In this document: piece by piece, positions 25,401-29,454 of the stretch
Layout: each line of letters starts with the position of its first letter
How positions within the stretch are numbered: the stretch's first letter is position 1
Notes under the pieces: generated by a model
Databases searched by the model: none
The model's input: only the letters and a program-made list of their open reading frames with translations
What the model was told of the DNA's origin: nothing
Translations under genes and position numbers: made by a program
Origin: Clostridiaceae bacterium
Lineage (GTDB): Bacteria; Bacillota; Clostridia; Christensenellales; CAG-917
Assembly (NCBI GenBank): GCA_031289315.1
Contig: JAITPR010000022.1
Span: 95,389 to 159,388 of the forward strand
Reading direction: 5' to 3'
Length of the DNA: 64,000 nucleotides

Positions 25401-27402
25401 GGGCGGTATTGTCCTCAACAGCGTTTCGCACATCAACTATCAGCTCACGGAAGAAGAGGGTGCGCAGTTACGCGGCGTCGAAGTAGAAATTCAACCGCGA
25501 CCCTTGACACTCACCCTTTCGGAAGACGATGGGCATATCTACAACGGCTTGTCCTTTATAGAAAACTACACCTTAAGCTTTGAAAACGGCAACCCCATAA
25601 GCACCTCCGCGGCAATGAGAGCCTTCGTTTCCATATACGATAAAGTCATCGAGGAGAACATCGTCGGTATCTTCGTCGGTCCCTCACATGCGAACAGCTT
25701 CCGCGGAGCCATCGGATTGGCAGACAACGCGACAAAAGCCGGACAACACAGATTTGTTTTACTTCCCGGATATGATATTCATACCGAGGACGAGGAGGGT
25801 GCCGAAAACTACTTGATTGACGCCATAGACTTCGTACAAAAGGGCAACTACACCATAGCTAAGCGCGTGCTTAATTTCTCATACATAAACCTGTTGCAAG
25901 GTTTGACAGATGCAACCGGCGCCCGCTTGCTTGTCGGTGGCTTCCACGACGTGCAGATATCCGGCGTAACTTATCAGGTCTTGACGGACTTGCCGGGCGA
26001 AACCGAAGAAGAACAATTGGCTGCGTTTATAGCCCTCCTCAAAAAAGACGGCTTGCTTACGGAACTGGGTGCAATCAATATGTCGGCGTTCGACGTTATC
26101 AACAATTGGAAGGACGAAGCGGTCACGCTTCAAAAATACAAGATGTTCACTAGCGGCGTTGACAACGGTTTCGGCGTGTCCTTCGACGACGAGCTTGACG
26201 AAAACAACTACGGCTATGCACAGGTCATATTACAGCTCATCTACAACCATGTATCCGACGCCGAGGAATACATGGTCAGCCTTGTGGTCGCGGACGGCTT
26301 AGCACAGCTCAAAAATGACATAGACGGGCTTAGCAACGCACGTACCAAATTAGGCATAGGCAAACCCGTCACAATAACCCAAACGCAATCCATGAACTCC
26401 GTCAAGTCGGACAACAAGGCGATTGCGTTCGTACCGATAGCCAACTTCGACGGCGTGTTCGACGGCGGCGTTGATGAAAACGGCGATCCTCATACCATAA
26501 GCGGCTTGCAAATCGTCGGTACATCCGGCTTCTTTGCTAGCGTAAACGGCGCGACGATATCGAATTTACATCTCGTCAACGCATCGCTTACCACAGTGAT
26601 ATCCGCCGGCGCTTCTGCCGGAGGCTTGGTCGGCACACTTAACAACTCCACGCTTTCAAACAGCTCCTTCCACGGCAACATAAACGTTACCGGCAATGCG
26701 ACGGCGGCATCTCCCGCCTATATCGGTGGTTTGGTCGGACGCATTATAGGAGAGGAATCAAGCATAACCGCCTGTTTGGTCGCAGGCAAGTACACCGTAA
26801 CCAACGGCGGCAAATACGCCTTGTTCGGCGGTATTGCCGGCGATGCGTCGGAAGCGGCGGACGGCTCTATAAGCAACGTACAGTCGTTCATGACGGCGGT
26901 CCTTAAGGCGACAATGATAGCAAACGGCGCAACCGCCTCCCCCGTCACCGCAAGCGGTTCGACGGCTTTGGGCGACGACATATACTATCTCAAAAACTCC
27001 TTCCTGTTGGGTACCGGCATACAAACGGAAAGCACGGGCGGTACCGGCTTTACCTACGGCGAAATGGCGGATTTGAATTTGGCTATCGTAGCCGAAATCG
27101 TAAACAAATACATAAACACATCGGGCTTCTTAGGTACCGAAAGCAATCCTATCGTATTGACGAACTGGAATCAATTGGGACTCCTTGTTACGCTCCCGTT
27201 CGCAAGCTTCAAGCTTGGCGCCGATATAGACCTTCCGCAATCCACGCCGTTTACTTCCGTCGACGCGCTCTTCTTCGGGACATTCGTTGACGACGGATAC
27301 AAGATTTATGCGAAGCTCGACGAAATTTCAGAAACCGAATACTTCAAGTATTACGCGGACGGCGTTTCTATTAAGGTATCGCTTAAAGAGGTAGCCGCAT
27401 GA
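1444..27402 (+). CDS. Giant exported repeat protein (8,652 residues) with InlB_B-like, MBG/YDG-like and GLUG-like modules
   Basis: The start ATG follows AGGGAGG by 5 nt and the frame is open for 26 kb. Residues 1-115 form an unusual basic leader that includes a translated dispersed repeat. A hydrophobic segment at about 123-143 (GGLAVVMFIILAAAAFGLVF) is the likely signal peptide or anchor. Two related beta domains (about 190-382 and 815-1045) alternate with InlB_B/Flg_new-type repeats (for example TGYRFVGWNT, about 1045-1115). From about 1380 to 8140 come roughly 60 modules of about 105 residues. Each runs from YDG/YNG through GD.V, NAG.Y and NY.L to a junction of form [WF].I..[RK] leading into .W, typical of MBG/YDG domains. 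Near the C-terminus three GGLVG-like motifs (about 8393, 8426, 8461) and a W..L...L..DIDL segment resemble GLUG regions. There is no LPXTG motif. The likely role is a very long surface adhesin or fibre; this is inference from domain type. Confidence 0.9.
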   Translation: MRGFQHDRKSNSKAVAVATTGRDSTPLLGDTRGEPRTEQVWWRGNVAAEAPAFRTHKGTFRLRASRSAQGDNLKNPPPLSDTLRDTPCGGAVSRGVFSHTRISPCAKNTHAGKGFRRYLTGGLAVVMFIILAAAAFGLVFVGDTLTGDSGGGDTLNVADALQAPSTSARIVNYNNGNNGVIVSEGAALGISLIDTDLRISPESAAWYGAQGTSNNNNLIGAYGWGVGYEMCNSPGVGWGSSGSWKNGNVLLFSKIKLDKEVVALRRMGMLTINISAYFVSMSSADRGAIGIGKPGLTDSDIYVNHASQSDIAPETNQNWVEPEYAWGGWSEIHTSASYALGSSGTDADEYIYYCAWFEPDGELSSVMALMRFKINYVKENAVVHFRKDNISLTSSGITTQSGTTTSSTSNGSVTTTDGKASYNNNAINYNQSPGASFDTKTSTITLRATVPTGYIFGGWYVSTTEQTGTPAVNRTSTLAQIRAAYESTTCKLLTTSNADITVSLYAAGSLADSSASGAALVGGKILLRNYGAYKGTYLRALYIPMVYPVTYAVGSPSNNAASGKTAVTNYLIYDTSYTQPSGATLWGITDAFLSWSYNSTAMNAGATFTNLASTTATDKLVTNYAYLSTGYTLTATWSSYAPGGLTGTLVNFTSQATQNVSHGDYTDMYFTSSWVGSNGSYYDLVAVHAKYTAGAFNGTTVTLEQNGSYWVLPWACGSFTLEPEVKPKTFTISFNNSTGHSFSLPSSITYIYGVGKSQADLPLATGGGGYTFFGWSTSSGGNITAGQIVSTTATTNPYPLYTVRSTAVPKTTPANTRWGGTPSTANQDVVVIAGDHDTNDGESYNGTNDGSFEWLNYAHWASQSSASGTGRGPINHEGGVHYYSYGTYITLSGEALKAYNNGATITVSARAYLMALAVTNPSSNNPVSTASSTVWIGIGKGRYTSVHPGNRHPTDTGNGVPAEYENYTWTSRKRDNTTSTNWNDWNCGWSNTGEISFNPNNGDKPEFTIVVVGELWNNATSKTRNGIEFSAANEIGFSIRFGNVNSTITYDANGATSGTTFTTVKKSTDNPALPYNSFTRTGYRFVGWNTSNTLTSLKQPTTSAGTATITYYAIWVPHNYMVGSYDIYTGADGFGSYYTSEGLQSQDAGSSGTSPIYVLARHPDIRSYNYNATLKGEKPPANYNLGVGIANQTNWHGDEASPPKANDHTGYLLTVSPGDNVRALRKPNTAVANASWATLSTIPASQFMSTGTGSTGVIEIGVNLLGTAAGSTNSYTYFVVWVLAPQKTYTTTTNPTVDYGNSVDLAAQVSLAHTKTSVQSTITDWKKSGESGAHKWRDGRNGILFDVAENGTYLPTVKWTDVMGGKTLVSTATFTTGPSVTIKPLILGFTATGSTETVYTGTTQSFPHVLGVVVSKYTTDATKAKAVQTFNKEYGNLATWYDLVYNTTTGVMGGLRPLTLAYDFYPRFISACTDTCTTTAWYKMIGGATTTANDPDGFEACVNHHAKQTASAFTLAGKYALSGGLLHFHSGQSTAVFNTNYIWDPSVNTTPDNNKENQSLVTTSIRATIKPATATVMLFETYKQYGDNDPAKNVTDDENDTIGRIDSIDGTSTIDRTLVNSPSFLVLLSGLLGTDFSTSDGTNNILDKALKRSEYVGAVSTGKHGSSLAASPAGAYNIIFDTKLTGYLLRSNYDFVASTGSAMYSSVDTYGAPSGAITQNGIVVSTADAARFIVNKRIITSNLAASYSYTYTGAVRGPELEIGNLPSAITDPVLLKYKTGTDGFLSAYGAATTETAAKQFTSGSKLLQIAEIRAGTYSVTLTLSDADKDNFQLSADLWATSWTIAKKSISTEFSAESASMVYGDADYGGKLLTLSGLVAGDTLRFNVAVSSNPAGLALRRVGTNSYMTADGAIAFTSAANSKWFYGNGVGTYTISLTGIAQTDADRKGAVPKYGTALNSDYTDVTPSTTITIGRRVVSVVLSLTNLATQTYNKTAFGYNFAVSGIISGDDIKLVFGTSGGTVTISPNLVSGVMGNNTTGTALPTGVTTNYSITAVNAGTYVMTLTGLSGSASANYDYSFTVGATTVTSVTWTISKREIDPQWLLNGATNFAPVYNGSAFTMTATLPAASGNINVIAGDTVSATLSGDVSKTAAASYTANAALAGASAANYSLKTTSKAWSIAQRPVVGAFDTTGTPFTYSGNPQGIIFSLNPVSGNPNSGVVSGDSVPAQYNATAGVAYNSASGLFSATNVGSYTVTVTGLDNPNYSLTNGGINAGFAINPYALTVNWSNLSFIYDGAAHAPSVAVQSYPKVGDSVTLTFKTGAGITNSATNAGDYNAELVQLSGGNYTIATASLTRAWAITPRELTFTWADYHETGSSYEYNTYKHGKTLVITNLASSDTVNLVFSLTTGATSTLTSGGAVNNNTQYLFTAVNANPYAVSGFALTGNTGNPAVVASANYTIKHVGSYSWSITAKEVVLTWSFVEWLPGGGTQADASPSTYNANYHGVTATANGIGSDVVTVILSDYRSIAVGEFTATATGLSNANYSLPAVKTQTYKIIPRTLAVSWARTAVQDPFVYNGTEQGFVVTINNIAATDALTFSVTRTNVTPTVTSVSSSGNSTQLQVNVTSVNANASGESYAAALSLSGELSGNYVFADGSTLANSFTINPRPIAASWPIDDFSYDGQTHVILAYDLSVPGDTVTFTYVNDATYKNSASAKGTYTAKINAISGNADALVNYTLTGATDLTHTWYVRPRQITVSWTNHSFGYDGTKQGVTVTLSNILPGDADALVFKARLLKNTVSVTDSLTFGISISDAAVLTKTTYTENDENRVRISFTFLYERDAAVYLAEMLTKQVDGETVADITGGAAASYTYYFTPGNVGDFTIAQRELVLNFAEISGADLRTAAYAYVYGGQLLGQGVQFTVSNIVYGDGSTVNRDEIELIYNDGVSNLTNVLTTGVSHIQNLTQTNYRAAAYVTSVTLAAASGSNDNSNYKLPVTTSKSFSIDRKSVDLTWYIAASASGIANIASATAYTVPFTYSASDKFVLAGFETAAAGNKDDKKVLTADAASISLVYSGNSGRSATSYTATAGFTNSGISNNYSVSSGASQAWKINPFKLTVTWTYDGVSGAEWNTAAGVLNVVYDGFVHNIVPVFDKFEGDTVLVVDWLLDRDKINVKDDGAEAYGLYTTGVDSINNTNYTLVDASGLEQTWAVLPREISVQFGSGSFTYDKTAQGIFATFGNIVAGQANAVQIRANIDGGTAFTVTPPVGSDGTSFQYKFTAVNAKTSPYTANIVGTLNTNYRVVETSGSWSINKRAITVEWAPIDVNASLVGSVYVYTYNAAQQGIFATFKNIIAGDNPALTVSSNGTAVSSPVAANGNGSDYSDGGYSLISFTQDFTAKNYSAAGYLATVSAVADDTNYTVTLSQQAWQIDKKEIHISWVIAGTSTPYAEPFIYDGNDHGISAAVDATATPGTVDTNYKVYTGDTVSFVYSGDVLARDANIGGASYSVSAACASDLPSNNYYLADANADGSYKINPLQVVVTWTYDDVAGADWNTVAGVLTVVYDGNPHNIVPVFTNRKGTDTITATLDLANQVNVKNSGDGLYTSTITAISNPNYTIVGGAVSGLSALWRIEKRTVSVTFAGNTNLTYTGSALGISLAFGNMVAADVLSFTVTTSVLSAANGVIVATNATALNDTLFKVAKAADAPSPVTAWFRAIKYGSYTVGGIEMNTEGSFENYTLQASDPVTFTISKKQIKVTYTVASYVYKAGAHTASVNIDGIYKNTETDTYDKVILTFTFPTETGFSGAFTGLVENKAYDFTFTDAGTYTIYVSNIAGDDGINYEFDTTSSLSQSVTVAPKPISVKWFITGTSNEYYSPLSYNATAQGIFAAPESTGGERGLSSWAGVYAGDSVTVISEQNSYTNAAAYTAGASINTSLGQGSNYIIDENSKSKEWVISKAVISFDNVTEAGTSNDGDFSFAYDGSNQGISFTIGNIFDANGVKFLVKINGVEITVSVSGGLTVVGFNSASFIGNGSYAFKAHNVGSYTVEIVSVSDSRGSGDNCNYEMTAVDGKTNKTFAITVRTAQISWTVPAFVYDGTTKDLPRPVISNLANSDVAVLEWDTAGVNSAKHAGNYEAKLLRTLTGADAGNYSLEDVSADDLKQAWTISAKPLSVVWSQISDGTNFVYTYDKSEHGARATVSGIVSGDSLTFATSLADTESNKTFSNVVGTSLTIDFTAVNAASYLVKILSTTNTDYSISESSQSFSIGKRTVYLTWQSFNMDLASVIYDKDYHGRCATVDGIVSGDNLTLAFTFAASITGAFNSTGFASGTAVALVNNDGGTNSYVFKSINAAPYSVTLSALGGDDVDNYTLSVSGSSAWTISQRPISVTWSGVDAGWSLEGTVFARIYDGGNHSLTAEISNLCADDLGLSITFAGEQNMRNVRTGSDYRVYVASLTDPTGNYAMPDDTLYADWRINPVIITAVSYEVVDGSIIYTGTPVTVGSTNAYDIKYTLTGVVAGDNPNVTLLFSRDIEGNTIWEETPVNANRNFGGTWDYFVRISALNDTNYVLNDIDPMTEAPINTSIQFWIEPHALSANDLAFTLNGSNHTWGTPITYQYETPQILTASVIFTNDTVLQYLYGNGLISNSTFDVYASYIFGLCTCGLYGDINLIHHEDGDQHQWLTDSYGNWIRSGGYGAYEYAFNGPTHAGYYWLALQLTPNSAFGSPSQNFTLTNSPYSDGKYFDKSGDNYYLKYPNLAGTVLASNESLPSGFVLQFNVNQATGAFVPGEDMESSETIVFNGDYYHAAPGINTGWSASTISVVITDITNPGNPIPIATYTYQEYLSLSAGAGVRNVGKYRIDFVNNDEQAAGDNVSCDYVTGTAPSFAIERIIVPKSVNITVNSRVKIYDGGTVYVYGAQGFTYVTAAAKTDGEYADLNGNFITGTSFTLIAAYAWSYVTTAYDNLITFTLSSADANNYVLCFVGDVGDNYDAELKEIYGRIDPLTVTPVKVQWSSPVSFEYDGTEKSVYASIINLLIGDEIVSFIYEYTGSITVGGFERTYTNKATNAGKYYAKIVDFDKSDAGNDAWKNYSITGEIGVAWEIIPRALSIVWKDYDGSVLGTDTTVYTEVYRASALGKSFIAGNIAARDSDIAAFANGTISFVFTFTNGTATLSNLTTSGGLTAAFAVGRYSFTAINAGADYRVTITGIQGAGAGNYSISGNYRDFVISPKEVILAWRLDTENKDSVEYDKATHELSAVWREVDGDDVYGNVYASDFASFSLTLTGTTGVNATQYTATAASNNPNYVIATDSASKVWHITKRTLTLSFEAYYTNDHSGYVYTYSGVAQGLRLVVERLCLGDSIGFSVELGAGVSEISDLVFGATAVGVYTVKIADVLPEYPNYAINDRDGSFEIIRRVLTIVWNQPLTFTYSTAQYSVTAAFTNLVGGDSVTPVYSTVGYTNTEALVGSYTAFISDISGASIANYRLPEEATDGTALFNSRKTDWSITPKTLTLTWTDIFPAEDARNNRPAVTYSVDYNKKSYGKRLVISGLEGSDICDITITFTTAAMNLGLTSGEAFTFTNGYGYAFTAINALESGYSVTVTAISNGNYALPALVNLSQSFTIMRKTLSVSWNQSAGYTVSYNGTPYSVAAFATNLEDDDVVNLTYVNTGVLSGSRYLNVTATDAKKYLATIAAALEGTDKDNYVLPQSQSIPSLEWEIAPLAVEIEWINASAYLNFTYTSSEYAVNANIINKQRDSDTFMLAYETVGTTGTNPDRTYAARATNAGLYTARIISLGNSNYTLKVSESVYVDNISADWKINQAVIEGISIADSTVTYTGLPQAIRTFVSGALFTDVYDNFALVSTQFGDTATITYKITPLNGSISNGNAASGVHRILGAVSYYTVTATVATADGNYQDLTLDSAKLTVNPAPLTLTFAYTDGIDASGFITYDGETHGFTLTVSGILSPGGTTDTVKLTLTLTGTSFNSTGIISGETVIANGTPYSFDAINADTYKVSVDGVSNGNYALPTEDYFKQFTISKLLLTAEWATVSYTYNGGEYVYEATLGNKVIDDDVAFVYDNSGNSTGFDVFYNNSAVHAGNYISRITGLIGLAAANYELPVLASRSHAWNIAQRKVTVAWSEGSEFVYDKTPKSKTATVTNPVGSDVLVLTYKTTGTTGTDPDRKYASSATSAGLYTALITALGNSDYTLTDAENISANWEIKKADISNISLIGVTATYDTAEHAIRTSIVYGDTPVISNDILSSFEFVSAFGDTVTATYYIKQSHLLDTAYVAGNSATNVSMNGSTVSTYTVLLVLTAGDNYNSKELTAILNITQADIDNLELFVSGSGGENVTVSGNAFTTTYSGGAYVFNVRNKNTLLSDNLKTQLSDNIISIVRTVNQTAGYSATDADDYTLVATVSAGSNYKTLVLTGTLKINQAVMVLAGTGDAPNFFNDQSVAVTYGASLFFFNLNSDTNPETAQRILYTVRPSGVPGYAGDEVSVTYFYGTFNNGVYPYEFEGLKDVGTYFLQAIISHKNYETVTCTATLQIVEKNLADNDMNLYMHGYTATYAGDEVFYSIGVSKNGNTSTGMVYTIVSSVALYSGDTATITYTYKYNNGSISTFTDTTANNAGTYDVYAYIDGGSNYIAREIHAVIVINPAEISGIGLEGAVTLTYDGLTHAVTVTGTDTQFGHSVTLSYSITPAGESTNSAKNVGTYTVTAVLNAAGDTQNGNYNTLTLIGMLTIEKADMFNADNTANDGIFYLNGGTVTYSSYNYYVNIVRLLENIGVSSGSQLLLTAIVPANNISLENADTAAIAYYLGDTSTVFSGKKDVGTYQIRAVLSNPNYNDYVLTASAPLQITERYEDVIWRVDGEIVSSVAAQAFTYNGGNQSGKITASIPLLAGDGGGSLGLTVIFNQSGSTVQFFNAGEYSVEAQNNTNSNYALQSDTDTAYMAKAEIIKYLTDYTTVYNGSTWYLAVGDTQTASLVSKAIFDADIALLGSDTAHVVYTVSVDGGATWSTYNGVKNALTSYLIRAVVSGMDNYTTVSEESNINWQAQATLTIEKATLTIAPDNNWEKVYDATTEAKFTVSSGFVSGEGTSLNVTASYNDKNVGTNKTISFTIVSTDGEVSADNYTVAAVNTGVITARELRLKAGALTTVKTYDGTTLAKALSNYTDFLANYDVFEDDRGDLTVTASYGNRHVSATNTIIFVLDGLEAGNYRIDNLAESASIRIEPLSVNLLWSENASGFTYNGVNNTVTASFSLVGGDITDGNSGIYQMIVTLWTDDNLTVAATAYRNAGTYYINAAFHDGDTQIATDYNISTTLTRTAIIAKREVTVVWTGITSFTYTNVDYLDDILAQITLVGDDRTTYFTGESGLYALIVSILTYDHSFLDTATLLHAGQYTLSAAFSTPTLLDNYVLIDYEREVTVEKAEIDNISFNGTHETVVYDGTSYYFYVKAGNSGGYTLGNSNTMPETFAYPYAEGPMSIVYNGGDISGLNVTGNNGAREVRTGASTYQITASVTGNSDYVDWYGTVTITIVKGTLSLLFAHDYTTSYIGDDVFIYVYETETGSASITFTELRYTDGMSVSVEYTYTYTAYDIAYNLLNVTTPAQFLGARNSGVYKVTAVVRETKNYKGWPLTGDGEWNANGTEAKITINPYVSTVSWRLDGDPAKSADTIYNGTNQRGRISAIIGARGTDGNGSSQQIILDFIITYRDSAIDYAASNGGDNEFRLAGAYGSAARFSDEDEAAYLYGLNYNIDIGKEYLNWVMEKLSVDFEWYNTNANGDSTGVAYNPLFPAVYDKTIHGVVAIGLGLNNAQIPLVSLQTAGYLYSSENAGEFLAKVESIAMDAWETIEGYDPALFYLNYQLPAANRLSLTWKILKRTVTFAISTSKMTKVYDGSTSFPLGETTKTIVADSNNPLLVIFTYSTQLLTDGTNNFILWSISNIIEGDKNDANLMFSLTLAVAEKANVNAKTGGIVLNSVSHINYQLTEEEGAQLRGVEVEIQPRPLTLTLSEDDGHIYNGLSFIENYTLSFENGNPISTSAAMRAFVSIYDKVIEENIVGIFVGPSHANSFRGAIGLADNATKAGQHRFVLLPGYDIHTEDEEGAENYLIDAIDFVQKGNYTIAKRVLNFSYINLLQGLTDATGARLLVGGFHDVQISGVTYQVLTDLPGETEEEQLAAFIALLKKDGLLTELGAINMSAFDVINNWKDEAVTLQKYKMFTSGVDNGFGVSFDDELDENNYGYAQVILQLIYNHVSDAEEYMVSLVVADGLAQLKNDIDGLSNARTKLGIGKPVTITQTQSMNSVKSDNKAIAFVPIANFDGVFDGGVDENGDPHTISGLQIVGTSGFFASVNGATISNLHLVNASLTTVISAGASAGGLVGTLNNSTLSNSSFHGNINVTGNATAASPAYIGGLVGRIIGEESSITACLVAGKYTVTNGGKYALFGGIAGDASEAADGSISNVQSFMTAVLKATMIANGATASPVTASGSTALGDDIYYLKNSFLLGTGIQTESTGGTGFTYGEMADLNLAIVAEIVNKYINTSGFLGTESNPIVLTNWNQLGLLVTLPFASFKLGADIDLPQSTPFTSVDALFFGTFVDDGYKIYAKLDEISETEYFKYYADGVSIKVSLKEVAA
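1604..1661. repeat. Dispersed palindromic repeat inside the giant ORF
   Basis: This carries the same ends as 821-882 (CACCCATAAGGGGACCTTTC and GCTCAAGGTGACA) around a shorter centre. It lies in frame within codons of about residues 54-73, upstream of the membrane segment, so the element is translated as part of the leader (THKGTFRLRASRSAQGD). Confidence 0.85.
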
Positions 27403-28121
27403 AAAAAGTAGCATTTGCAATAATTCAGCTTGCGGTTATAACTCTGACTCTCGTTTTGGTATTGACTACCTATGCGTGGTTTAGTGCAAATAAAGAGGTC
27501 AACGTATCTAAAGCCACCGTAACTGCGGGTGTGCCGAGTTATATCGTGTTTGACTCCATAGAGGACGATGAAATCGACCTGTTCAGCGGACAAACCGGAC
27601 AAGGCGCTCCGGGCAACGAGGACGCGCCCTATCGCATCAAAAAAATCTTAGAGGTTACCGTATCGAATACCATGGGTAGCAACGCGGCAATCGCAATCGA
27701 CATTGAATCGGCAAAAATAACTAAACAAGACGGCTCTGAGATAAATATTTCGCACGAAGACATAAAACAATTCTTCACGTGGCGCTTGACCTATCACGTT
27801 GTCGGTCTACCCGATAACAATACGCTGTATGCTCCCGATGATAAGTTCTTCGCACGTGAAGCCCCTTCCGTGGGTGCTTTGGGCGGCTATATTAATCCGC
27901 CTACCGGAGAAACATCCTATGTTATATCACTTGAATTGGTGTTCTTGGGCGAACCCGATTACCGCCTTTGGGAGGAAATCGTTCAAGGCGAAATAGACGA
28001 TATTTACGACGAGGAAGAAAAGCCCTATGAGCAAATAGAGGTGTTTCCATTTAGTGATATTTCCTATATGCACTCAATGTTCCGCTTCATTGTAGCTATA
28101 AAGCTTGAGGTTCCTGCCTAA
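27399..28121 (+). CDS. Secreted protein with SipW/TasA-type N-terminus
   Basis: A protein of 240 residues. Its ATG overlaps the TGA of the giant gene (ATGA, 27399-27402), so translation is probably coupled and the products made together. The N-terminus has two Lys, a hydrophobic stretch (about residues 5-22) and TTYAWFSANKEVNVSKATV. This matches the TYAWF-type signals of TasA/CalY-like biofilm and surface proteins cleaved by SipW signal peptidases in Bacillota. The mature part is acidic and beta-rich and ends FRFIVAIKLEVPA. No SipW peptidase gene lies in the window. A role as accessory or anchoring subunit for the giant protein is inferred from coupling only. A terminator follows at 28283-28315. 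Confidence 0.8.
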   Translation: MKKVAFAIIQLAVITLTLVLVLTTYAWFSANKEVNVSKATVTAGVPSYIVFDSIEDDEIDLFSGQTGQGAPGNEDAPYRIKKILEVTVSNTMGSNAAIAIDIESAKITKQDGSEINISHEDIKQFFTWRLTYHVVGLPDNNTLYAPDDKFFAREAPSVGALGGYINPPTGETSYVISLELVFLGEPDYRLWEEIVQGEIDDIYDEEEKPYEQIEVFPFSDISYMHSMFRFIVAIKLEVPA

Positions 28122-28282
28122 AGGCACCCACAACGCGCTTAGAGCGCCGCTATTGGCGTCGGTGACAAACAATGCAATCCGCTTTGCACGCGCCGTCTTA
28201 ATCGAACCTCGTGCGTCCGTCCCAAATGCGACCGGCGGCGAACACTACAATCCTACTCTGCGTGATTATCACTTTGAGCATA

Positions 28283-28315
28283 GAAAAAAACCACAAAATC
28301 TTTGTGGTTTTTTTA
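28283..28315 (+). terminator. Rho-independent terminator, probably bidirectional
   Basis: An A-run, stem CCACAAA / TTTGTGG with 3-nt loop ATC, then a T-run. It ends the surface cassette; because A- and T-runs flank both sides it could also serve the - strand methyltransferase that ends at 28469. The rest of the 28122-28468 gap holds a decayed MITE-like end (28376-28430) and no gene. Confidence 0.9.
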
Positions 28316-28375
28316 CTTTTTAGGCGTTTATTTTTTCCGCCGCTTAATTTTATTTTCTTGCGCCGATTGATTTAG

Positions 28376-28430
28376 AGTGTGAACAATCTGCGGCGGCGAT
28401 TTGCTAGGCAAGAAAATCTTTTCGTTTTTT
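28376..28430. repeat. Decayed MITE-like element end
   Basis: GTGTGAACAATCTGCGGCGG followed by TTGCTAGGCAAGAAAAT matches the reverse complement of the short element at 38031-38102. Only one end is recognisable. Confidence 0.5.
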
Positions 28431-28468
28431 TTCCGCTTAGCGTTTTCTTGCGACGACGCTTAACCTTT

Positions 28469-29347
28469 CTACTTCACAAAATAGAGCCATGCTGCAGCGC
28501 CTGCGGGGAGGAATATTCCGTCGCCCTCTTCGGTGGGCAAGGCGATTTCGTCGGCGTCATATTCGCCGGTGCGTCCCGCTAAACCGCGCTTCATTAGGTT
28601 TGTCATGACAATCGGCTGCAAGCCCGTCGTGTATGAATTTATGAGGTAACAAATCGGGTCGTCGCTTAAAATTGCCGACGTCGCGCAAACGAGGTCAAAG
28701 AGGTTGTCCTCTATCTTCCACTTTTCGCCGCTAGGACCGCGTCCGAAGCTAGGCGGGTCCATAATGATAATATCGTATTTATTGCCGCGTCTGATTTCGC
28801 GGGTTACGAATTTCATACAGTCGTCTATTATGTAGCGGCAAAACTCACCGTTTAAACCGGAAATACGCACATTTTCGCTGGCGCGTTCCACCATCGGACG
28901 CGAGGCGTCCACGTGCGTCACTTCGGCGCCCGCCGACAAGCACGCGACCGTCGCCCCTCCCGTATACGCGAAGAGATTGAGAACCTTCACCGTACGCCCC
29001 GGATTTTTATCCTTGGCTCTGGTGATAACCTTAATCATACGTTCCCAGTTCGCCGCTTGCTCCGGGAACAGACCGGTATGCTTAAAGTCCTTCATGAGCT
29101 TTAGCTTGAAGTTAAGGTCACGCCAACTCACCGTAAAATATTCGGGAACGCTTTGAATGTAATTCCAACCCGTGCTTTCATAGATTGCGGAAATATCCTT
29201 ATACGCCCTTAGCGGCTGTTGGGAGGGCTTCCAAATAACTTGCGGGTCGGGTCTTATCAAATAATGCTCTCCGCCCCAACGCTCAAGCTTTTCGCCGTCG
29301 CCGGTAGCGACGATTTTATAATCCTTCCATTCCCTGTTGATAAACAT
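28469..29347 (-). CDS. Class I SAM-dependent rRNA methyltransferase, RlmI/RlmK-like
   Basis: A protein of 292 residues. Motif I is NLFAYTGGAT (about 124-133) with the acidic loop THVDASR (about 144-150), and the catalytic-type motif is MDPPSFGRG (about 196-204). This is the Methyltrans_SAM (PF10672) arrangement of enzymes that methylate cytosine or guanine in 23S rRNA. The N-terminal PUA domain of full-length RlmI (about 390 residues) is absent, and a short N-terminal beta region (1-90) takes its place. AGAGG lies 8 nt before the ATG. It follows ileS on the same strand after a 107-bp gap, so the two may be co-transcribed. The exact target base cannot be told from sequence. Confidence 0.85.
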   Translation of the reverse strand: MFINREWKDYKIVATGDGEKLERWGGEHYLIRPDPQVIWKPSQQPLRAYKDISAIYESTGWNYIQSVPEYFTVSWRDLNFKLKLMKDFKHTGLFPEQAANWERMIKVITRAKDKNPGRTVKVLNLFAYTGGATVACLSAGAEVTHVDASRPMVERASENVRISGLNGEFCRYIIDDCMKFVTREIRRGNKYDIIIMDPPSFGRGPSGEKWKIEDNLFDLVCATSAILSDDPICYLINSYTTGLQPIVMTNLMKRGLAGRTGEYDADEIALPTEEGDGIFLPAGAAAWLYFVK

Positions 29348-29454
29348 ATGCAGTACCTCTTGTATACGGAAATCTAAAAATTTCCGTTAATTTTTTATAT
29401 GTGCTTTTCCCGAAAACAGTGGTTGCCGTTCTCAAAAAATAAAATCCGAACGGT

